Source of the DNA: Bacteroidales bacterium
Lineage (GTDB): Bacteria; Bacteroidota; Bacteroidia; Bacteroidales; UBA932
DNA: 60,373 nucleotides
Assembly (NCBI GenBank): GCA_017550525.1
Contig: JAFZOU010000024.1
Coordinates: forward strand, 1 to 60,373
Direction: 5' to 3'
The notes under the pieces were generated by a model. That model searched no databases. It worked only from the letters and a program-made list of their open reading frames with translations, and was not told the origin of the DNA. A program made the position numbers and the translations under genes. Shown piece by piece: positions 20,140 through 29,115 of this stretch (position 1 is the stretch's first letter; each line of letters opens with the position of its first letter).

Positions 20140-20517
20140 TTAGTCCTCTTTTTTTGCCGATTTAGTGCTCTTGCGAAACTGGTATTCCTTGCGGGGGACA
20201 TCTGACCAGAGGTCTTCCAGGCGGTAGAAATCCCTGTATTCCTTGAGGAAGATGTGGACAACTATGTTTCCATAATCCTGGATGATCCAGAAATTATTCC
20301 CCTCTCCCTGGGAACGGAGGAGACGGTGGCCTTCCTCCTTCATCTTTTCCTCTATGTTGTCAGATATGGCGCCAACCTGGGTGGTGTTAGAGCCGCTGCA
20401 CACAACAAAGTAGTCTGTGATGGCACCGTCTATAGCCCTAAGGTCAAGGGATACTACGTCCTCTCCTTTCTTGTCCAGGATTGCGTCTGCGATGAGCCTC
20501 AAATCGTGAGTAATCAT
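20140..20517 (-). CDS. rsfS: Ribosome silencing factor RsfS (Iojap)
   Basis: Binds ribosomal protein uL14 on the 50S subunit and blocks subunit joining when nutrients are low. 125 residues with the family core: KGEDVVSLDLR, TDYFVVCSGSNTTQV and DYGNIVVHIFLKEYRDFYRLEDLW. The C-terminus is a basic tail. It directly abuts ftsH (0 bp gap) and is the first gene of the minus-strand operon rsfS-ftsH-cdsA-psd. Confidence 0.93.
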   Translation of the reverse strand: MITHDLRLIADAILDKKGEDVVSLDLRAIDGAITDYFVVCSGSNTTQVGAISDNIEEKMKEEGHRLLRSQGEGNNFWIIQDYGNIVVHIFLKEYRDFYRLEDLWSDVPRKEYQFRKSTKSAKKED

Positions 20518-20541
20518 ATAGGTAATGTTGCTTTAAACACA

Positions 20542-20549
20542 CAAAGATA
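20542..20549 (-). promoter_or_regulatory. Bacteroidetes -7 box for the rsfS-ftsH operon
   Basis: TATCTTTG on the minus strand, 24 bases before the rsfS ATG. Confidence 0.55.
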
Positions 20550-20614
20550 ATCAAAAAAGCTGCCATATCAAACCTTCTGACAAATTGACATATTGGACAT
20601 AGGCCGATTTTCCT

Positions 20615-20622
20615 TATATTTG
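20615..20622 (+). promoter_or_regulatory. Bacteroidetes -7 box for the priA-parAB operon
   Basis: TATATTTG, with a weak upstream ATTG at 20592-20595. It would give a leader of about 80 nt before the priA-like ATG. The leader is AT-rich in its second half, with no riboswitch fold I can recognise. Confidence 0.5.
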
Positions 20623-20706
20623 TACCTGAAAGCGGTAGAAAGTGCCGTTTCATGGTTTGTAACATAAATGTTATCAATCATAACTATTTTGTTATATTAA
20701 TTGAAA

Positions 20707-22371
20707 ATGAACGCTAAAAAGTATATTCAGGTAATAGCCCCGCTAAAACTGGACTGGGAACCTGTTTACTCTGTCCCGGAGGGCCTGGATGTGGCAGTGG
20801 GAGACAGAGTGAGCGTCATTTTCTCCGGAAAAGAGTACATCTGCATTGTCAGTAAAACCGGTGTCATCCCTGATCCTGCCCTTAGGGAAGATTCCATACA
20901 CCCCATACTGGACAAGGTGGCCCAGCTACCTCCAATCTCCCCTCTTGAACTCAAGTTCTGGCGCACCATAGCAAGCTATTATCTGTGCACAGTCGGGGAA
21001 GTTTACAACGGCGTTTATTTCAGGGACCGGATTGCACCCAAGAAGTGGACCACAAAGGACAGAAGCACCATCAATTCGGAACCAGTTCTCTCCCCTTCGC
21101 AGGAAACTGTTTACAGCGCTGCCCTTGCTGCATTTGATGCCGGCAAAACAGTACTGCTTCAGGGAATAGGCGGCAGCGGGAAAAAGGAAGTTTACCTGAA
21201 ATTGGCCGCTAATACAATAAGGCAAGGAAAGTCTGTCTTGTATCTGGTTCCGGATATCTCGGTTTCGAATGCACTTGAAGAGCGTGTGGCTTCCGTTTTT
21301 CCGGATGTCATGCCCTATCACAGCGGTCTTACCGTGGCAAAGAGAAGGGATGTTATCCTGGAAGCCAGAACCGGAAATCCAGTGTTTGTCATTGGCACCA
21401 GAAGCGCCCTGTGGATACCTTTTGATGCCCTGGGTCTTATCATCGTGGACCAGGAGCAGGACAGCTTTTACAAGCAGGACTCACCTGCCCCCAGATACCA
21501 TACGCGGGAAACCGCTATTATGCTTGCTTCGCTATATGGCGCAAAGGTAATCCTTGGCAGCTCGTGCCCATCTTTGGAGTCTATTTATAATTCTGAAACA
21601 GGCCTGTTTACTAGGCTTGAACTAAAGCAGCGCTTTAATAATAGCCCGGAACCGGAAGTGATGCTTGTGGATATATCGGCAGAGAAAAGGAAAAGGGGTA
21701 TGTCCGGCAGTTTTTCCCTAAAGCTTCTTGCCCGGCTGAAGGATGCTGTGGATGGTGGTGGAAAAGCTCTTGTGATATGCCGTGCTAAGGCGGCGGTTGT
21801 GGAGGTCCGAGAAGAAATGGAAAGCATTTTCCCTGGTGCATTGGACCGGAGCATAATGCTGGACACTCCTTATGCCGTAAAGACAATACCTTCCGGAGAG
21901 TATGCCATCATAGCGGTCCTTCTGGCCGATGGTCTTCTTGGCCGTGAGGATTTCCGCAGTGATGAACGTGCGGTGCAGTTGTTCACTCAGCTAAGGGGTA
22001 AAACCGGCCTTCTGGTTATTCAGACAAGGGAATCCAGGCACCCTGTCTTTTCCATAGAGGTGGCTAACTCTCTTCTTGCAGAAAGACAATCGGCAGGCTA
22101 TCCCCCGTTCACCCGTATGGTCAAACTGGAACTGAAAGATTCAGATGACAATCGGCAGAAACTCCGCGCCCGTTTCCTTGGAAACAGGCTCAAGGAGGTT
22201 CTGAGGCCGTTTTCCGATCCCCTGATCCTGGGGCCAGAAAAGGGCGAAATCCGTGTTTTCTTCAAACGTGATAAAAATCTCACGGCCGGAAAGCAGGCCC
22301 TTTATAAAGAAGTCACTTCTTTTGAGCAGCAGTACTCCTGTCACATCGTAATAGATGTAGACCCCGTATAA
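20707..22371 (+). CDS. priA: Degenerate primosomal protein N' (PriA-like) lacking helicase motifs
   Basis: PriA-family protein of 555 residues; PriA proteins normally have about 730-830. The N-terminal DNA-binding domain and helicase lobe 1 are recognisable (GIGGSGKKEVYL, VIGTRSALWIPF, YKQDSPAPRYHTRETA). Key sites are lost: Walker A reads GSGKK instead of GSGKT (residues ~153-160); the DEEH box reads DQEQ (248-251); the paired zinc-finger cysteines between the lobes are absent; and the last helicase motif, normally QVAGRAGR, reads QLRGKTGL. The gene is open and in an operon with parAB, so it is conserved rather than decayed: perhaps a non-helicase loader or scaffold. The ATG at 20707 was chosen over TTG 20701. 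Confidence 0.8.
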   Translation: MNAKKYIQVIAPLKLDWEPVYSVPEGLDVAVGDRVSVIFSGKEYICIVSKTGVIPDPALREDSIHPILDKVAQLPPISPLELKFWRTIASYYLCTVGEVYNGVYFRDRIAPKKWTTKDRSTINSEPVLSPSQETVYSAALAAFDAGKTVLLQGIGGSGKKEVYLKLAANTIRQGKSVLYLVPDISVSNALEERVASVFPDVMPYHSGLTVAKRRDVILEARTGNPVFVIGTRSALWIPFDALGLIIVDQEQDSFYKQDSPAPRYHTRETAIMLASLYGAKVILGSSCPSLESIYNSETGLFTRLELKQRFNNSPEPEVMLVDISAEKRKRGMSGSFSLKLLARLKDAVDGGGKALVICRAKAAVVEVREEMESIFPGALDRSIMLDTPYAVKTIPSGEYAIIAVLLADGLLGREDFRSDERAVQLFTQLRGKTGLLVIQTRESRHPVFSIEVANSLLAERQSAGYPPFTRMVKLELKDSDDNRQKLRARFLGNRLKEVLRPFSDPLILGPEKGEIRVFFKRDKNLTAGKQALYKEVTSFEQQYSCHIVIDVDPV

Positions 22372-22424
22372 TAAAATCGTGGAACTTTGTGGAACAATTG
22401 CAAGGAAATCTAAAGATTTCTTTG

Positions 22425-22432
22425 TAATTTTG
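22425..22432 (+). promoter_or_regulatory. Bacteroidetes -7 box for parA
   Basis: TAATTTTG ends 6 bases before the parA ATG, so an internal promoter would give a leaderless or near-leaderless parAB transcript. Confidence 0.45.
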
Positions 22433-22438
22433 CATTCT

Positions 22439-23209
22439 ATGGGAAAAATTATTGCAATAGCCAACCAAAAAGGCGGTGTGGGAAAAACCACAACCGCAAT
22501 CAATCTGGCCGCCTCTCTTGCGGTCCTGGAAAAAAGAGTCCTCATCATTGACGCTGATCCTCAGGCCAACACCACCTCCGGCCTTAATTTTGATCCTGAA
22601 AACAGCGATCACCGTACTCTGTATGAGATTCTTATCGGTAAATTATCGGCCAGTGACGCCCTTATCCAGACTGAGCTTCCCAAGCTCCACATGATTCCCT
22701 CCCACATCAACCTTGTGGGTGCGGAAATTGAGCTTCTGAATGTCCCTGACCGTGAATCCGTGCTAAAGAAAGCACTTCAGCCCATCAGGGACAACTATGA
22801 TTTCATAATCATTGACTGTTCCCCCTCCCTGGGCCTTATTACGGTCAACTGCCTTACTGCCGCAGATTCCGTAATGATTCCCGTCCAGCCTGAATTCTTT
22901 GCCCTGGAAGGCCTTGCAAAGCTTATCCAGACAATCCGCCTGGTCCAGAACGGAATCAATCCGGCACTTACAATAGAAGGCTTTGTGGTAACCATGTTTG
23001 ACGGCCGCACCAAGGTTCACAACCAGGTTGTAGCCCAGCTCCGGGACCATTTCCAGGATATGGTGTTCAATACCGTGATCCAAAGGAGCATACGTCTCAG
23101 CGAGGCTCCCTCCTACGGTAAGCCCATCATCCTCTATGACGTTATGAATAACGGTACTTCCAATTATATGAACCTTGCAAAGGAAGTACTGGACAAGAAC
23201 AGCAAGTAA
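22439..23209 (+). CDS. parA: Chromosome-partitioning ATPase ParA (Soj)
   Basis: Deviant Walker-type ATPase that moves or segregates the ParB-bound origin region. 256 residues starting MGKIIAIANQKGGVGKTTT, with the deviant Walker A (KGGVGKTT) at the N-terminus, Walker A' IIDADPQANTT and Walker B YDFIIIDCSPSLG. The ATG at 22439 was chosen because it puts the P-loop where chromosomal ParA has it; an upstream ATG adds 20 unrelated residues. One base separates it from parB. Confidence 0.95.
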   Translation: MGKIIAIANQKGGVGKTTTAINLAASLAVLEKRVLIIDADPQANTTSGLNFDPENSDHRTLYEILIGKLSASDALIQTELPKLHMIPSHINLVGAEIELLNVPDRESVLKKALQPIRDNYDFIIIDCSPSLGLITVNCLTAADSVMIPVQPEFFALEGLAKLIQTIRLVQNGINPALTIEGFVVTMFDGRTKVHNQVVAQLRDHFQDMVFNTVIQRSIRLSEAPSYGKPIILYDVMNNGTSNYMNLAKEVLDKNSK

Positions 23210-23210
23210 T

Positions 23211-24134
23211 ATGGCAGCAAAGAATCAATATGGCCTTGGAAAGGGACTTGGAGCCCTTCTGGGCGGTGAAGACCTCTCTGAACTGAGAAAACCCGTTGGT
23301 TACATCAACAAGGAAGTTGTTTCCACTGAGGGCAAACCCCAGGACACCTCCGACGTCCTCCGTATTCCCATAGACCTCATAGAGCCCAATCCCTACCAGC
23401 CCCGAATGACATTCGCATCGGAGGCCATGCAGGAACTGGCCGATTCAATCCGCACCTTCGGCCTTATCCAACCCATAACCGTACGCCGTAAGGGAGACAA
23501 GTACCAGATAATCAGCGGTGAACGCCGTTATCGTGCTTCCATTATGGCAGGTATGGACATGATACCTGCCTATATCAGGGATGCCTCGGAGCAGGGTATG
23601 CTGGAGATGGCCATTGTGGAGAATATCCAGAGGGAGAATCTGGATCCCATAGAAGTTGCCATGAGTTACCAGCGTCTTATGGATGAGTGCAGCCTAACCC
23701 AGGAGCAGATGGCAGACCGGGTTGGCAAGAAACGCGCTTCGGTTGCCAATCAGCTCAGGCTCCTCAAACTCCCCGCAAAGGTTCAGCATGACCTTAAGGT
23801 AGGGCTTGTGAGTGTTGGCCACGCAAAGGTTCTCCTCGGCGTGGAAGACGCCGCTACCCAGGAGATGCTCTGCGACATGATAGTGAAAAACGGGCTTTCA
23901 GTGCGTCAGCTTGAGGAAAAGATTAAGGCCATGGGCAAGAAGAAGGAACCTGCCCAGGAAGACGGTGCACAGGAACTCCCTGAAATGTACTACCGGCTCC
24001 TTGAAAATGTGGGTAAGTATTTTGGAGACAATATCTCCCTGAAGCGCACCCGTGACGGCAAGGGCACCATGACAATCAAGTTTGATTCAGACGCCCAGAT
24101 GGAGCAGTTCCTCAAAGCCCTGGACATCAGATGA
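23211..24134 (+). CDS. parB: Chromosome-partitioning protein ParB (Spo0J)
   Basis: CTPase/DNA clamp that loads at parS and recruits SMC and ParA. 307 residues. The N-terminal GLGKGLGALLGG is the ParA-contact box; IEPNPYQPR and GERRYRAS (CTP-binding ParB/sulfiredoxin motifs) are intact; an HTH parS-binding domain follows (LTQEQMADRVGKKRASVANQLRL, about 160-185); the C-terminus dimerises. The start at 23211, just after the parA stop, fits the family N-terminus. No perfect parS is in the window; a half-like site is at 27915. Confidence 0.95.
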   Translation: MAAKNQYGLGKGLGALLGGEDLSELRKPVGYINKEVVSTEGKPQDTSDVLRIPIDLIEPNPYQPRMTFASEAMQELADSIRTFGLIQPITVRRKGDKYQIISGERRYRASIMAGMDMIPAYIRDASEQGMLEMAIVENIQRENLDPIEVAMSYQRLMDECSLTQEQMADRVGKKRASVANQLRLLKLPAKVQHDLKVGLVSVGHAKVLLGVEDAATQEMLCDMIVKNGLSVRQLEEKIKAMGKKKEPAQEDGAQELPEMYYRLLENVGKYFGDNISLKRTRDGKGTMTIKFDSDAQMEQFLKALDIR

Positions 24135-25051
24135 GAGGTTTCCGCCTCATAGCACTCCTGACAGCTCTTACGTTGTGTTTTCCCCTGGCCGCGCAGTACC
24201 GCGACGACCAATTTAAACGCGACGCCTTTACTCAGACTTATGCCGATACTACGGAAAAGACAAAGACTGATACCACCAAGCTTTTCGATTTCAAGGAGTT
24301 CTTCGGCGGACTTGCCCACAAACGTACGGCTTCACTGAAAACCCTCACAATGGGGTCCACCATTTTCATAGGCGGTAACCAGATCTACCACAAACAATAC
24401 TGGAAACTGCCAATAATCTACGGTGGAATAGGTGCTGGCATCTACGGTGGCATCCATTTCGGGAACCTGTACAAAAACACCGGTGATACACGTTTCCAGA
24501 CATACAGCACCCTCTCATATGTGGGCGCGGGACTTGTATGGTGGGGTTCCCTTATGGACGGCGCGGTGTGTTTCAAGAGTGACAAGCACCCTGAACCAGC
24601 CCGCTCCACGGTGTATTCACTGCTTCTGCCGGGATTAGGCCAGATTTATAACGGTGAATTCTGGAAAGTGCCTCTGTATCTTGGCATTATGGCAGGCTCA
24701 CTGAATTTTGTAGTGGACAACAACCTTCAGTATAACCGCTGGAAATTTGTATATGACCAGGCTACGTCCGAGGATCCAACGGTAGAGAAGCCACCGTACA
24801 GCGCAGAAAACGCAAAGTATTTCAGGGATCTATACAGGAGGTACAGGGATTATTCTATCCTTGCCGTGGCGCTTACCTATCTTATCCAGGTGATTGACGC
24901 CAATGTATTTGCCTACATGCAGGACTTTGAAGTGAACGATGACATTTCCATGCACATTGAACCTGCTGTTACCCCCGTTCAGTTTGCAACCACGGGCGGT
25001 GTCCCCCAGGCCGGTATGTCAGTTGGGATGTCTGTAGGGTTAAGATTTTGA
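24131..25051 (+). CDS. DUF5683 family protein
   Basis: 306 residues with a signal peptide (LCFPLAAQ at ~16-22) and several hydrophobic segments. The phrases LLPGLGQIYNGEFWKVPL and KQYWKLPIIYGGIGAGIY are typical of DUF5683, found directly after parB in many Bacteroidetes. Function unknown. The conserved location suggests an envelope role tied to the cell cycle (inference). It overlaps parB by 4 bp and ends 2 bp before the transglycosylase start. Confidence 0.82.
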   Translation: MRGFRLIALLTALTLCFPLAAQYRDDQFKRDAFTQTYADTTEKTKTDTTKLFDFKEFFGGLAHKRTASLKTLTMGSTIFIGGNQIYHKQYWKLPIIYGGIGAGIYGGIHFGNLYKNTGDTRFQTYSTLSYVGAGLVWWGSLMDGAVCFKSDKHPEPARSTVYSLLLPGLGQIYNGEFWKVPLYLGIMAGSLNFVVDNNLQYNRWKFVYDQATSEDPTVEKPPYSAENAKYFRDLYRRYRDYSILAVALTYLIQVIDANVFAYMQDFEVNDDISMHIEPAVTPVQFATTGGVPQAGMSVGMSVGLRF

Positions 25052-25053
25052 TT

Positions 25054-26271
25054 ATGAGAAGATTGTTATTCGCCGCACTGAGTATATTCCTTTCAGTGGG
25101 CTTTCTATATGCACAGGACAAGGATACCCTTCTTCAGAGATGGTATCTTCACCGCCAGTCAAAGCAGCAGTCCCCTGATGCCGGGTACAATATGGACTCG
25201 GTGAGGTTCAATACCAACGTCCCGGACTCCATCTTGATGGCCCGCCTGGAAAAGATGCACAGTTTCATTACCCTCCCCTATAATGAGACGGTGAAAAATT
25301 ATATGGTCCTTTACAGTGAGAAGATGCCCAAAAGAATGGCCGAAATCCTCTCACTCGGTGAGTATTACTTCCCAATCTTTGAAGAGACCCTTGACCGTTA
25401 CGGCCTTCCGCTGGAACTCAAGTATATGGCAGTCATAGAGAGCCATCTGAATCCCAGGGCGGAGTCCATTTACGGCGCCAAAGGCCTGTGGCAGTTCATG
25501 TACCGCACAGGTCTCAGTTACGGCCTCAGGGTGAATTCATACATTGATGAGAGAATGGATCCCGTTCTCTCCACTGATGCAGCCTGCAGGTATCTCAAGG
25601 ACGCATATGCCATCTTCGGGAGCTGGCCGCTTGCGATATCGGCCTACAACTGCGGCAGCGGAAACGTCAATAAAGCCATCAAAAGGGCCGGAGGAAGCAC
25701 TGATTACTGGAAAGTGTATGATTACCTCCCCCGTGAGACAAGGGGCTACGTACCCGCCCTTGTGGGTGCCATGTATGCCATAAACTACGCAAAGGAATAC
25801 GGAATCAGGCCGGATCCTGCCGCCGTCCCGGAGTATGTGGACACCTTCCACGTCCATAGGAATATCCACCTGAGGCAGATCTCAGAGGTAATGGGCATCC
25901 CCATGGACGACATCCGTGACCTTAATCCGCAGTATTTCAAGGATTACGTCCCTGCCGCCGGGGCCGATGAAGTGATCCGTCTCCCCTTCGCCTACAGCGG
26001 CACCTTCATGGACATGCAGGATTCAATAGTAAGGTATAAGGCCGATGTCCTTCTGGGTGGCAAGATCACTGACGGCCGGGAGGTTGTGAACGGCCGGCCC
26101 GTCCAAACTTCTGCAGGCACATCCTGGGTGTACTACAAGGTTAAGTCCGGAGATACCCTGAGCCACATTGCAAAGAAATATCACTGCACCGTAAAGCAGC
26201 TTAAATCCTGGAATAACCTCAGGAGTGACCGCATCTCCATCGGCCAGCGCCTGAAGGTTGGGAAGCGCTAG
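25054..26271 (+). CDS. mltD: MltD-like lytic transglycosylase with C-terminal LysM
   Basis: Cleaves peptidoglycan glycan strands in the periplasm. A signal peptide (MRRLLFAALSIFLSVGFLYAQ) is followed by an SLT domain with catalytic Glu129 in AVIESHLNPRA, plus GAKGLWQFM and AISAYNCGSGNV. One LysM domain at the C-terminus (YKVKSGDTLSHIAKKYHCT) binds glycan. 405 residues. The ATG at 25054 was preferred to TTG 25048 because it starts the signal peptide cleanly. Last gene of the priA-parAB operon. Confidence 0.92.
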   Translation: MRRLLFAALSIFLSVGFLYAQDKDTLLQRWYLHRQSKQQSPDAGYNMDSVRFNTNVPDSILMARLEKMHSFITLPYNETVKNYMVLYSEKMPKRMAEILSLGEYYFPIFEETLDRYGLPLELKYMAVIESHLNPRAESIYGAKGLWQFMYRTGLSYGLRVNSYIDERMDPVLSTDAACRYLKDAYAIFGSWPLAISAYNCGSGNVNKAIKRAGGSTDYWKVYDYLPRETRGYVPALVGAMYAINYAKEYGIRPDPAAVPEYVDTFHVHRNIHLRQISEVMGIPMDDIRDLNPQYFKDYVPAAGADEVIRLPFAYSGTFMDMQDSIVRYKADVLLGGKITDGREVVNGRPVQTSAGTSWVYYKVKSGDTLSHIAKKYHCTVKQLKSWNNLRSDRISIGQRLKVGKR

Positions 26272-27857
26272 ATATCCATCATAAGCTGAAGATTCAGGAC
26301 GGGGGCTGGTTTGCTCCCGTTTTTGAATGTGTATGCTCCTCTTAAATAGAACTTTAAGGTAAAATATTTAAACCGGTGCTTTATATTTCCTGTGGCCGAT
26401 AATGAAGCTCCTCTCCCATAGTATGCAGGCACGGAGAAACTGCCAGGAGCGTCGCGTTCATAGACATATATCCGGTCTGGCCACCTGTCAATGAAAAAGC
26501 CTGTCAGTCTGAGCCAGGCTGTAAATACCTCACCCTTGTATCCGGACTCCAGGTATGAGAGAAATCCCGTTTTCTCACAGAACACTACCTCTCCCCTTAG
26601 ATTGGCATTCCATGGCCCCTGGAGACGGCTTAGATGTAGCCTTACGGCCGTTCTTGGCGCTTCATAGTTACGGTATCGTTCAGTAACCCTCCCTTCCAGG
26701 GACCATATATCCGATATGTTCCAGAGCGAGCGCGCGTAAATCCGAAGCTGAAAACGGTCCGGATCCTTGTATGGGATGGGAAGCATTGATGCATCGGCAG
26801 TGAGGGAAGCCAGAACCTTGCGGTTGTTAAACTCCAGTCCTGCCGCCACGGCGTACTCCCCGTTCTTTTTCCCGGAGTATCTGACGGGAATGACCCTCCC
26901 CTGCACCGCAAGGCGGAAATATTCCCCCAGGGATGCCTTAAGGGCCGATTTTCCCGCTAATGACCCATTCCTGAAAGCCACTTCCCCGCTTATTATCACG
27001 CCCCTCAGATTTACCTTGGCATCGGCCGATAACAAAAGCCCCGAGGCAGCGGTAAAACCCGCTTGAAAATGCTTTCCCAGGTATTCTCCCCGGGCCCCTA
27101 AAGTTCCGTCAAAGGAGCCGAACGCCTGAGCCCTCCAGTGCCTGGAAGAGTACTCATAGGCAAGTCCTCTCTGAACTCCGGAACTGGAGAATGACCACGC
27201 CGGAGATACGCCCTGGGCACGTTTTAGGAAGGCATCCACTGTTGATAGGTTATCCATCGAGAAGCCGGTCCACAGACCCAGACCCTCGGCAAAACGGACC
27301 TTGTAATCCCCTGCCACTATGCGGTGGTTATGGAGTGTGGCTTCCCCATAGAACGTCCCGTCCCATTTCCTAAATCCGTCTCCGCATCTTACAGCTCCGC
27401 CTGCCCTCCATGTACGCCCGGTCATCTTCACTTTCCCGCCGGCAGAATTAAGCGTTCCCCGAAGGAGCGCCTGGCCTTTTATCTTCACGGTATCGGCCGC
27501 CCCGGGAAGGCGTGAGGATTCAAGGGAGAGGAAGGACCGTAGAACTTCTACATCGGCCTCTGTAAATCCTTCTAAGAGAGAGAGTTCCGTCCAGGAAAGG
27601 ATATCCCCGGAGGTAGCCCTGTAATCCCTTATAACCGCCACCTGGTAATCGCTCAGGATGGCCGATGCACGCAGATGGTCCGAGTTCACCCTCACGCGCC
27701 TTCCGCGAAGGGCTTCCAACTGGTCCACTAGGGACTCGTCTACTTCCTCTTCAGAACTGGCACCGCCAAGCAGCATGGCTGCCTTCAGGACCTCCTGATC
27801 CTGCGCCGCGACGGGGAGCGCAAACACGCACAGAACTATGCTCAACAGCTTTCTCAT
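26268..27857 (-). CDS. HHH-domain plus outer-membrane barrel protein
   Basis: 529 residues with a signal peptide (LLSIVLCVFALPVAAQ). A ComEA-like helix-hairpin-helix segment follows at about 30-110 (VNSDHLRASAILSDYQVAVIRDYRATSGDILSWTELSLLEGFTE, given here in two parts: before and after YRATSG). The rest alternates aromatic/polar beta strands like an outer-membrane barrel. Bacteroidetes have many such HHH-barrel proteins; links to DNA handling at the surface are speculation. The ATG at 27857 was chosen over TTG 27866. It overlaps the convergent transglycosylase stop by 4 bp. Confidence 0.7.
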   Translation of the reverse strand: MRKLLSIVLCVFALPVAAQDQEVLKAAMLLGGASSEEEVDESLVDQLEALRGRRVRVNSDHLRASAILSDYQVAVIRDYRATSGDILSWTELSLLEGFTEADVEVLRSFLSLESSRLPGAADTVKIKGQALLRGTLNSAGGKVKMTGRTWRAGGAVRCGDGFRKWDGTFYGEATLHNHRIVAGDYKVRFAEGLGLWTGFSMDNLSTVDAFLKRAQGVSPAWSFSSSGVQRGLAYEYSSRHWRAQAFGSFDGTLGARGEYLGKHFQAGFTAASGLLLSADAKVNLRGVIISGEVAFRNGSLAGKSALKASLGEYFRLAVQGRVIPVRYSGKKNGEYAVAAGLEFNNRKVLASLTADASMLPIPYKDPDRFQLRIYARSLWNISDIWSLEGRVTERYRNYEAPRTAVRLHLSRLQGPWNANLRGEVVFCEKTGFLSYLESGYKGEVFTAWLRLTGFFIDRWPDRIYVYERDAPGSFSVPAYYGRGASLSATGNIKHRFKYFTLKFYLRGAYTFKNGSKPAPVLNLQLMMDI

Positions 27858-27914
27858 ATCTGCCAAATTACCAAAGAAATAGCGTATTTTAAAGGGGGTG
27901 TTGATAACTTGTGT

Positions 27915-27930
27915 TGTTTCACGTGTTTTT
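27915..27930. promoter_or_regulatory. Possible degenerate parS-like half site
   Basis: TGTTTCACGTG matches the first 11 bases of the canonical parS TGTTTCACGTGAAACA, but the right half is poly-T (11 of 16 total). It is intergenic, 3.8 kb from parB. Confidence 0.25.
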
Positions 27931-27945
27931 TTTGATGTTTTTTGT

Positions 27946-27953
27946 TAAATTTG
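27946..27953 (+). promoter_or_regulatory. Bacteroidetes -7 box for the hpt-to-acp operon
   Basis: TAAATTTG, 21 bases before the hpt ATG. It is the only strong promoter signal before eight tightly packed plus-strand genes. Confidence 0.55.
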
Positions 27954-27974
27954 CAAAACGTACTGATTTTTCCT

Positions 27975-28529
27975 ATGGAAAAAAAGATCACTTTACAGGA
28001 CAAAACGTTCAAAATCTTTATTCCCAACTCGGAAATAGAGAAGGCCATTGACCAGGTGGCCGCCCGTATGAACAAGGATTTCTCCTCCTACACAGACTCT
28101 AATCCCCCCGTTATGCTGTGCACCCTCAACGGTGCCGTGATGTATGCGGCAGAGCTTCTCAAGCGTCTCACCTTCCCTCTGGAATTCAAGGCCCTCAAGC
28201 TCACGTCCTATCAGGGCACCAAGTCAACCGGTGAAGTAAAGGCTGAACTCCCGCCCAGTATAGCCAATTTCAAGGGCAGGGATGTCATCGTGGTGGAAGA
28301 CATCGTGGATACCGGCAACACCATCGTCACCCTTAAAAACCTGCTGGAGGATCTTGGAGCGGCAAAAATCTTTGTCACCGCCCTTCTCCTCAAGCCGGAA
28401 GTCTACAAGAAAGACGTCAAGCTGGATTATGTGGCCATGAGCATCCCCAATCGTTTCATCGTGGGGTTCGGCCTGGATTACAATGAGCTTGGAAGAAATA
28501 CAGAAGACATTTACGTACTAGACTCATAG
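27975..28529 (+). CDS. hpt: Hypoxanthine phosphoribosyltransferase
   Basis: Purine salvage: converts hypoxanthine or guanine with PRPP to IMP or GMP. 184 residues from MEKKITLQDK. The PRPP-binding loop is VIVVEDIVDTGNT, and the mobile loop has KLTSYQGTKSTG. YVAMSIPNRFIVGFGLDYNE is the C-terminal purine-site segment. The start at 27975 fits both family length and the upstream promoter. adk follows after 2 bp. Confidence 0.94.
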   Translation: MEKKITLQDKTFKIFIPNSEIEKAIDQVAARMNKDFSSYTDSNPPVMLCTLNGAVMYAAELLKRLTFPLEFKALKLTSYQGTKSTGEVKAELPPSIANFKGRDVIVVEDIVDTGNTIVTLKNLLEDLGAAKIFVTALLLKPEVYKKDVKLDYVAMSIPNRFIVGFGLDYNELGRNTEDIYVLDS

Positions 28530-28531
28530 CC

Positions 28532-29104
28532 ATGAAATACTTTGTTCTTTTCGGCCCTCCCGGAGCAGGCAAGGGCACACAGGCCGGTGCAATGGTAGAA
28601 CGCTATAACCTTTGCCACCTTTCCACCGGAGAACTCCTCCGTGCAGAAATTGCGGCAGGAACTCCCCTGGGTCTTCAGGCAAAGAGCCTCATTGAGGCCG
28701 GAAACCTTGTCCCGGATTCTGTAGTGGAAGGTATGATAGAGGCTAAATTCCGTGACACAAAGGGTGTGGACGGTTTCCTCCTTGACGGTTTCCCCCGTAC
28801 AATAGCCCAGGCCCAGGCTCTGGATTCTATGCTTTCAAAAAGCTCAGAATCTGTCACAGGATGTGTCTCGATAATGATTCCGGATTCACTTATCCAGGAA
28901 CGCATAGCCCATAGGGCCAACATTGAAGGCCGCGCCGATGACGCCAGGCCGGAGGTCGTAGAGAACCGAATCCGCACTTATCACGCAAAGACGGAGCCCC
29001 TTATAGATTTCTACCGCAAAGCGGATAAATACTATGAGATAGACGGCACCGGAACCATAGAGGAAGTCCGCAAAAGGATTTTCACCGCTATGGATAAACT
29101 CTGA
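28532..29104 (+). CDS. adk: Adenylate kinase (short form)
   Basis: Interconverts ATP + AMP and 2 ADP. P-loop GPPGAGKGTQ near residue 8, AMP-site motif LSTGELLR and DGFPRTIAQAQ. At 190 residues it lacks the extended LID domain of longer bacterial enzymes; the short LID (RANIEGRADD) has no zinc cysteines. Pairing with hpt makes a nucleotide-salvage start to this operon. Confidence 0.94.
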   Translation: MKYFVLFGPPGAGKGTQAGAMVERYNLCHLSTGELLRAEIAAGTPLGLQAKSLIEAGNLVPDSVVEGMIEAKFRDTKGVDGFLLDGFPRTIAQAQALDSMLSKSSESVTGCVSIMIPDSLIQERIAHRANIEGRADDARPEVVENRIRTYHAKTEPLIDFYRKADKYYEIDGTGTIEEVRKRIFTAMDKL

Positions 29105-29115
29105 ACCCAAACTAG

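Noticed and set aside
20707-22371. Calling the PriA-like gene a pseudogene
   Set aside because: There is no stop or frameshift over 555 codons and the remaining family segments are well kept; losses are confined to the ATPase and zinc motifs, which suggests altered function rather than decay.
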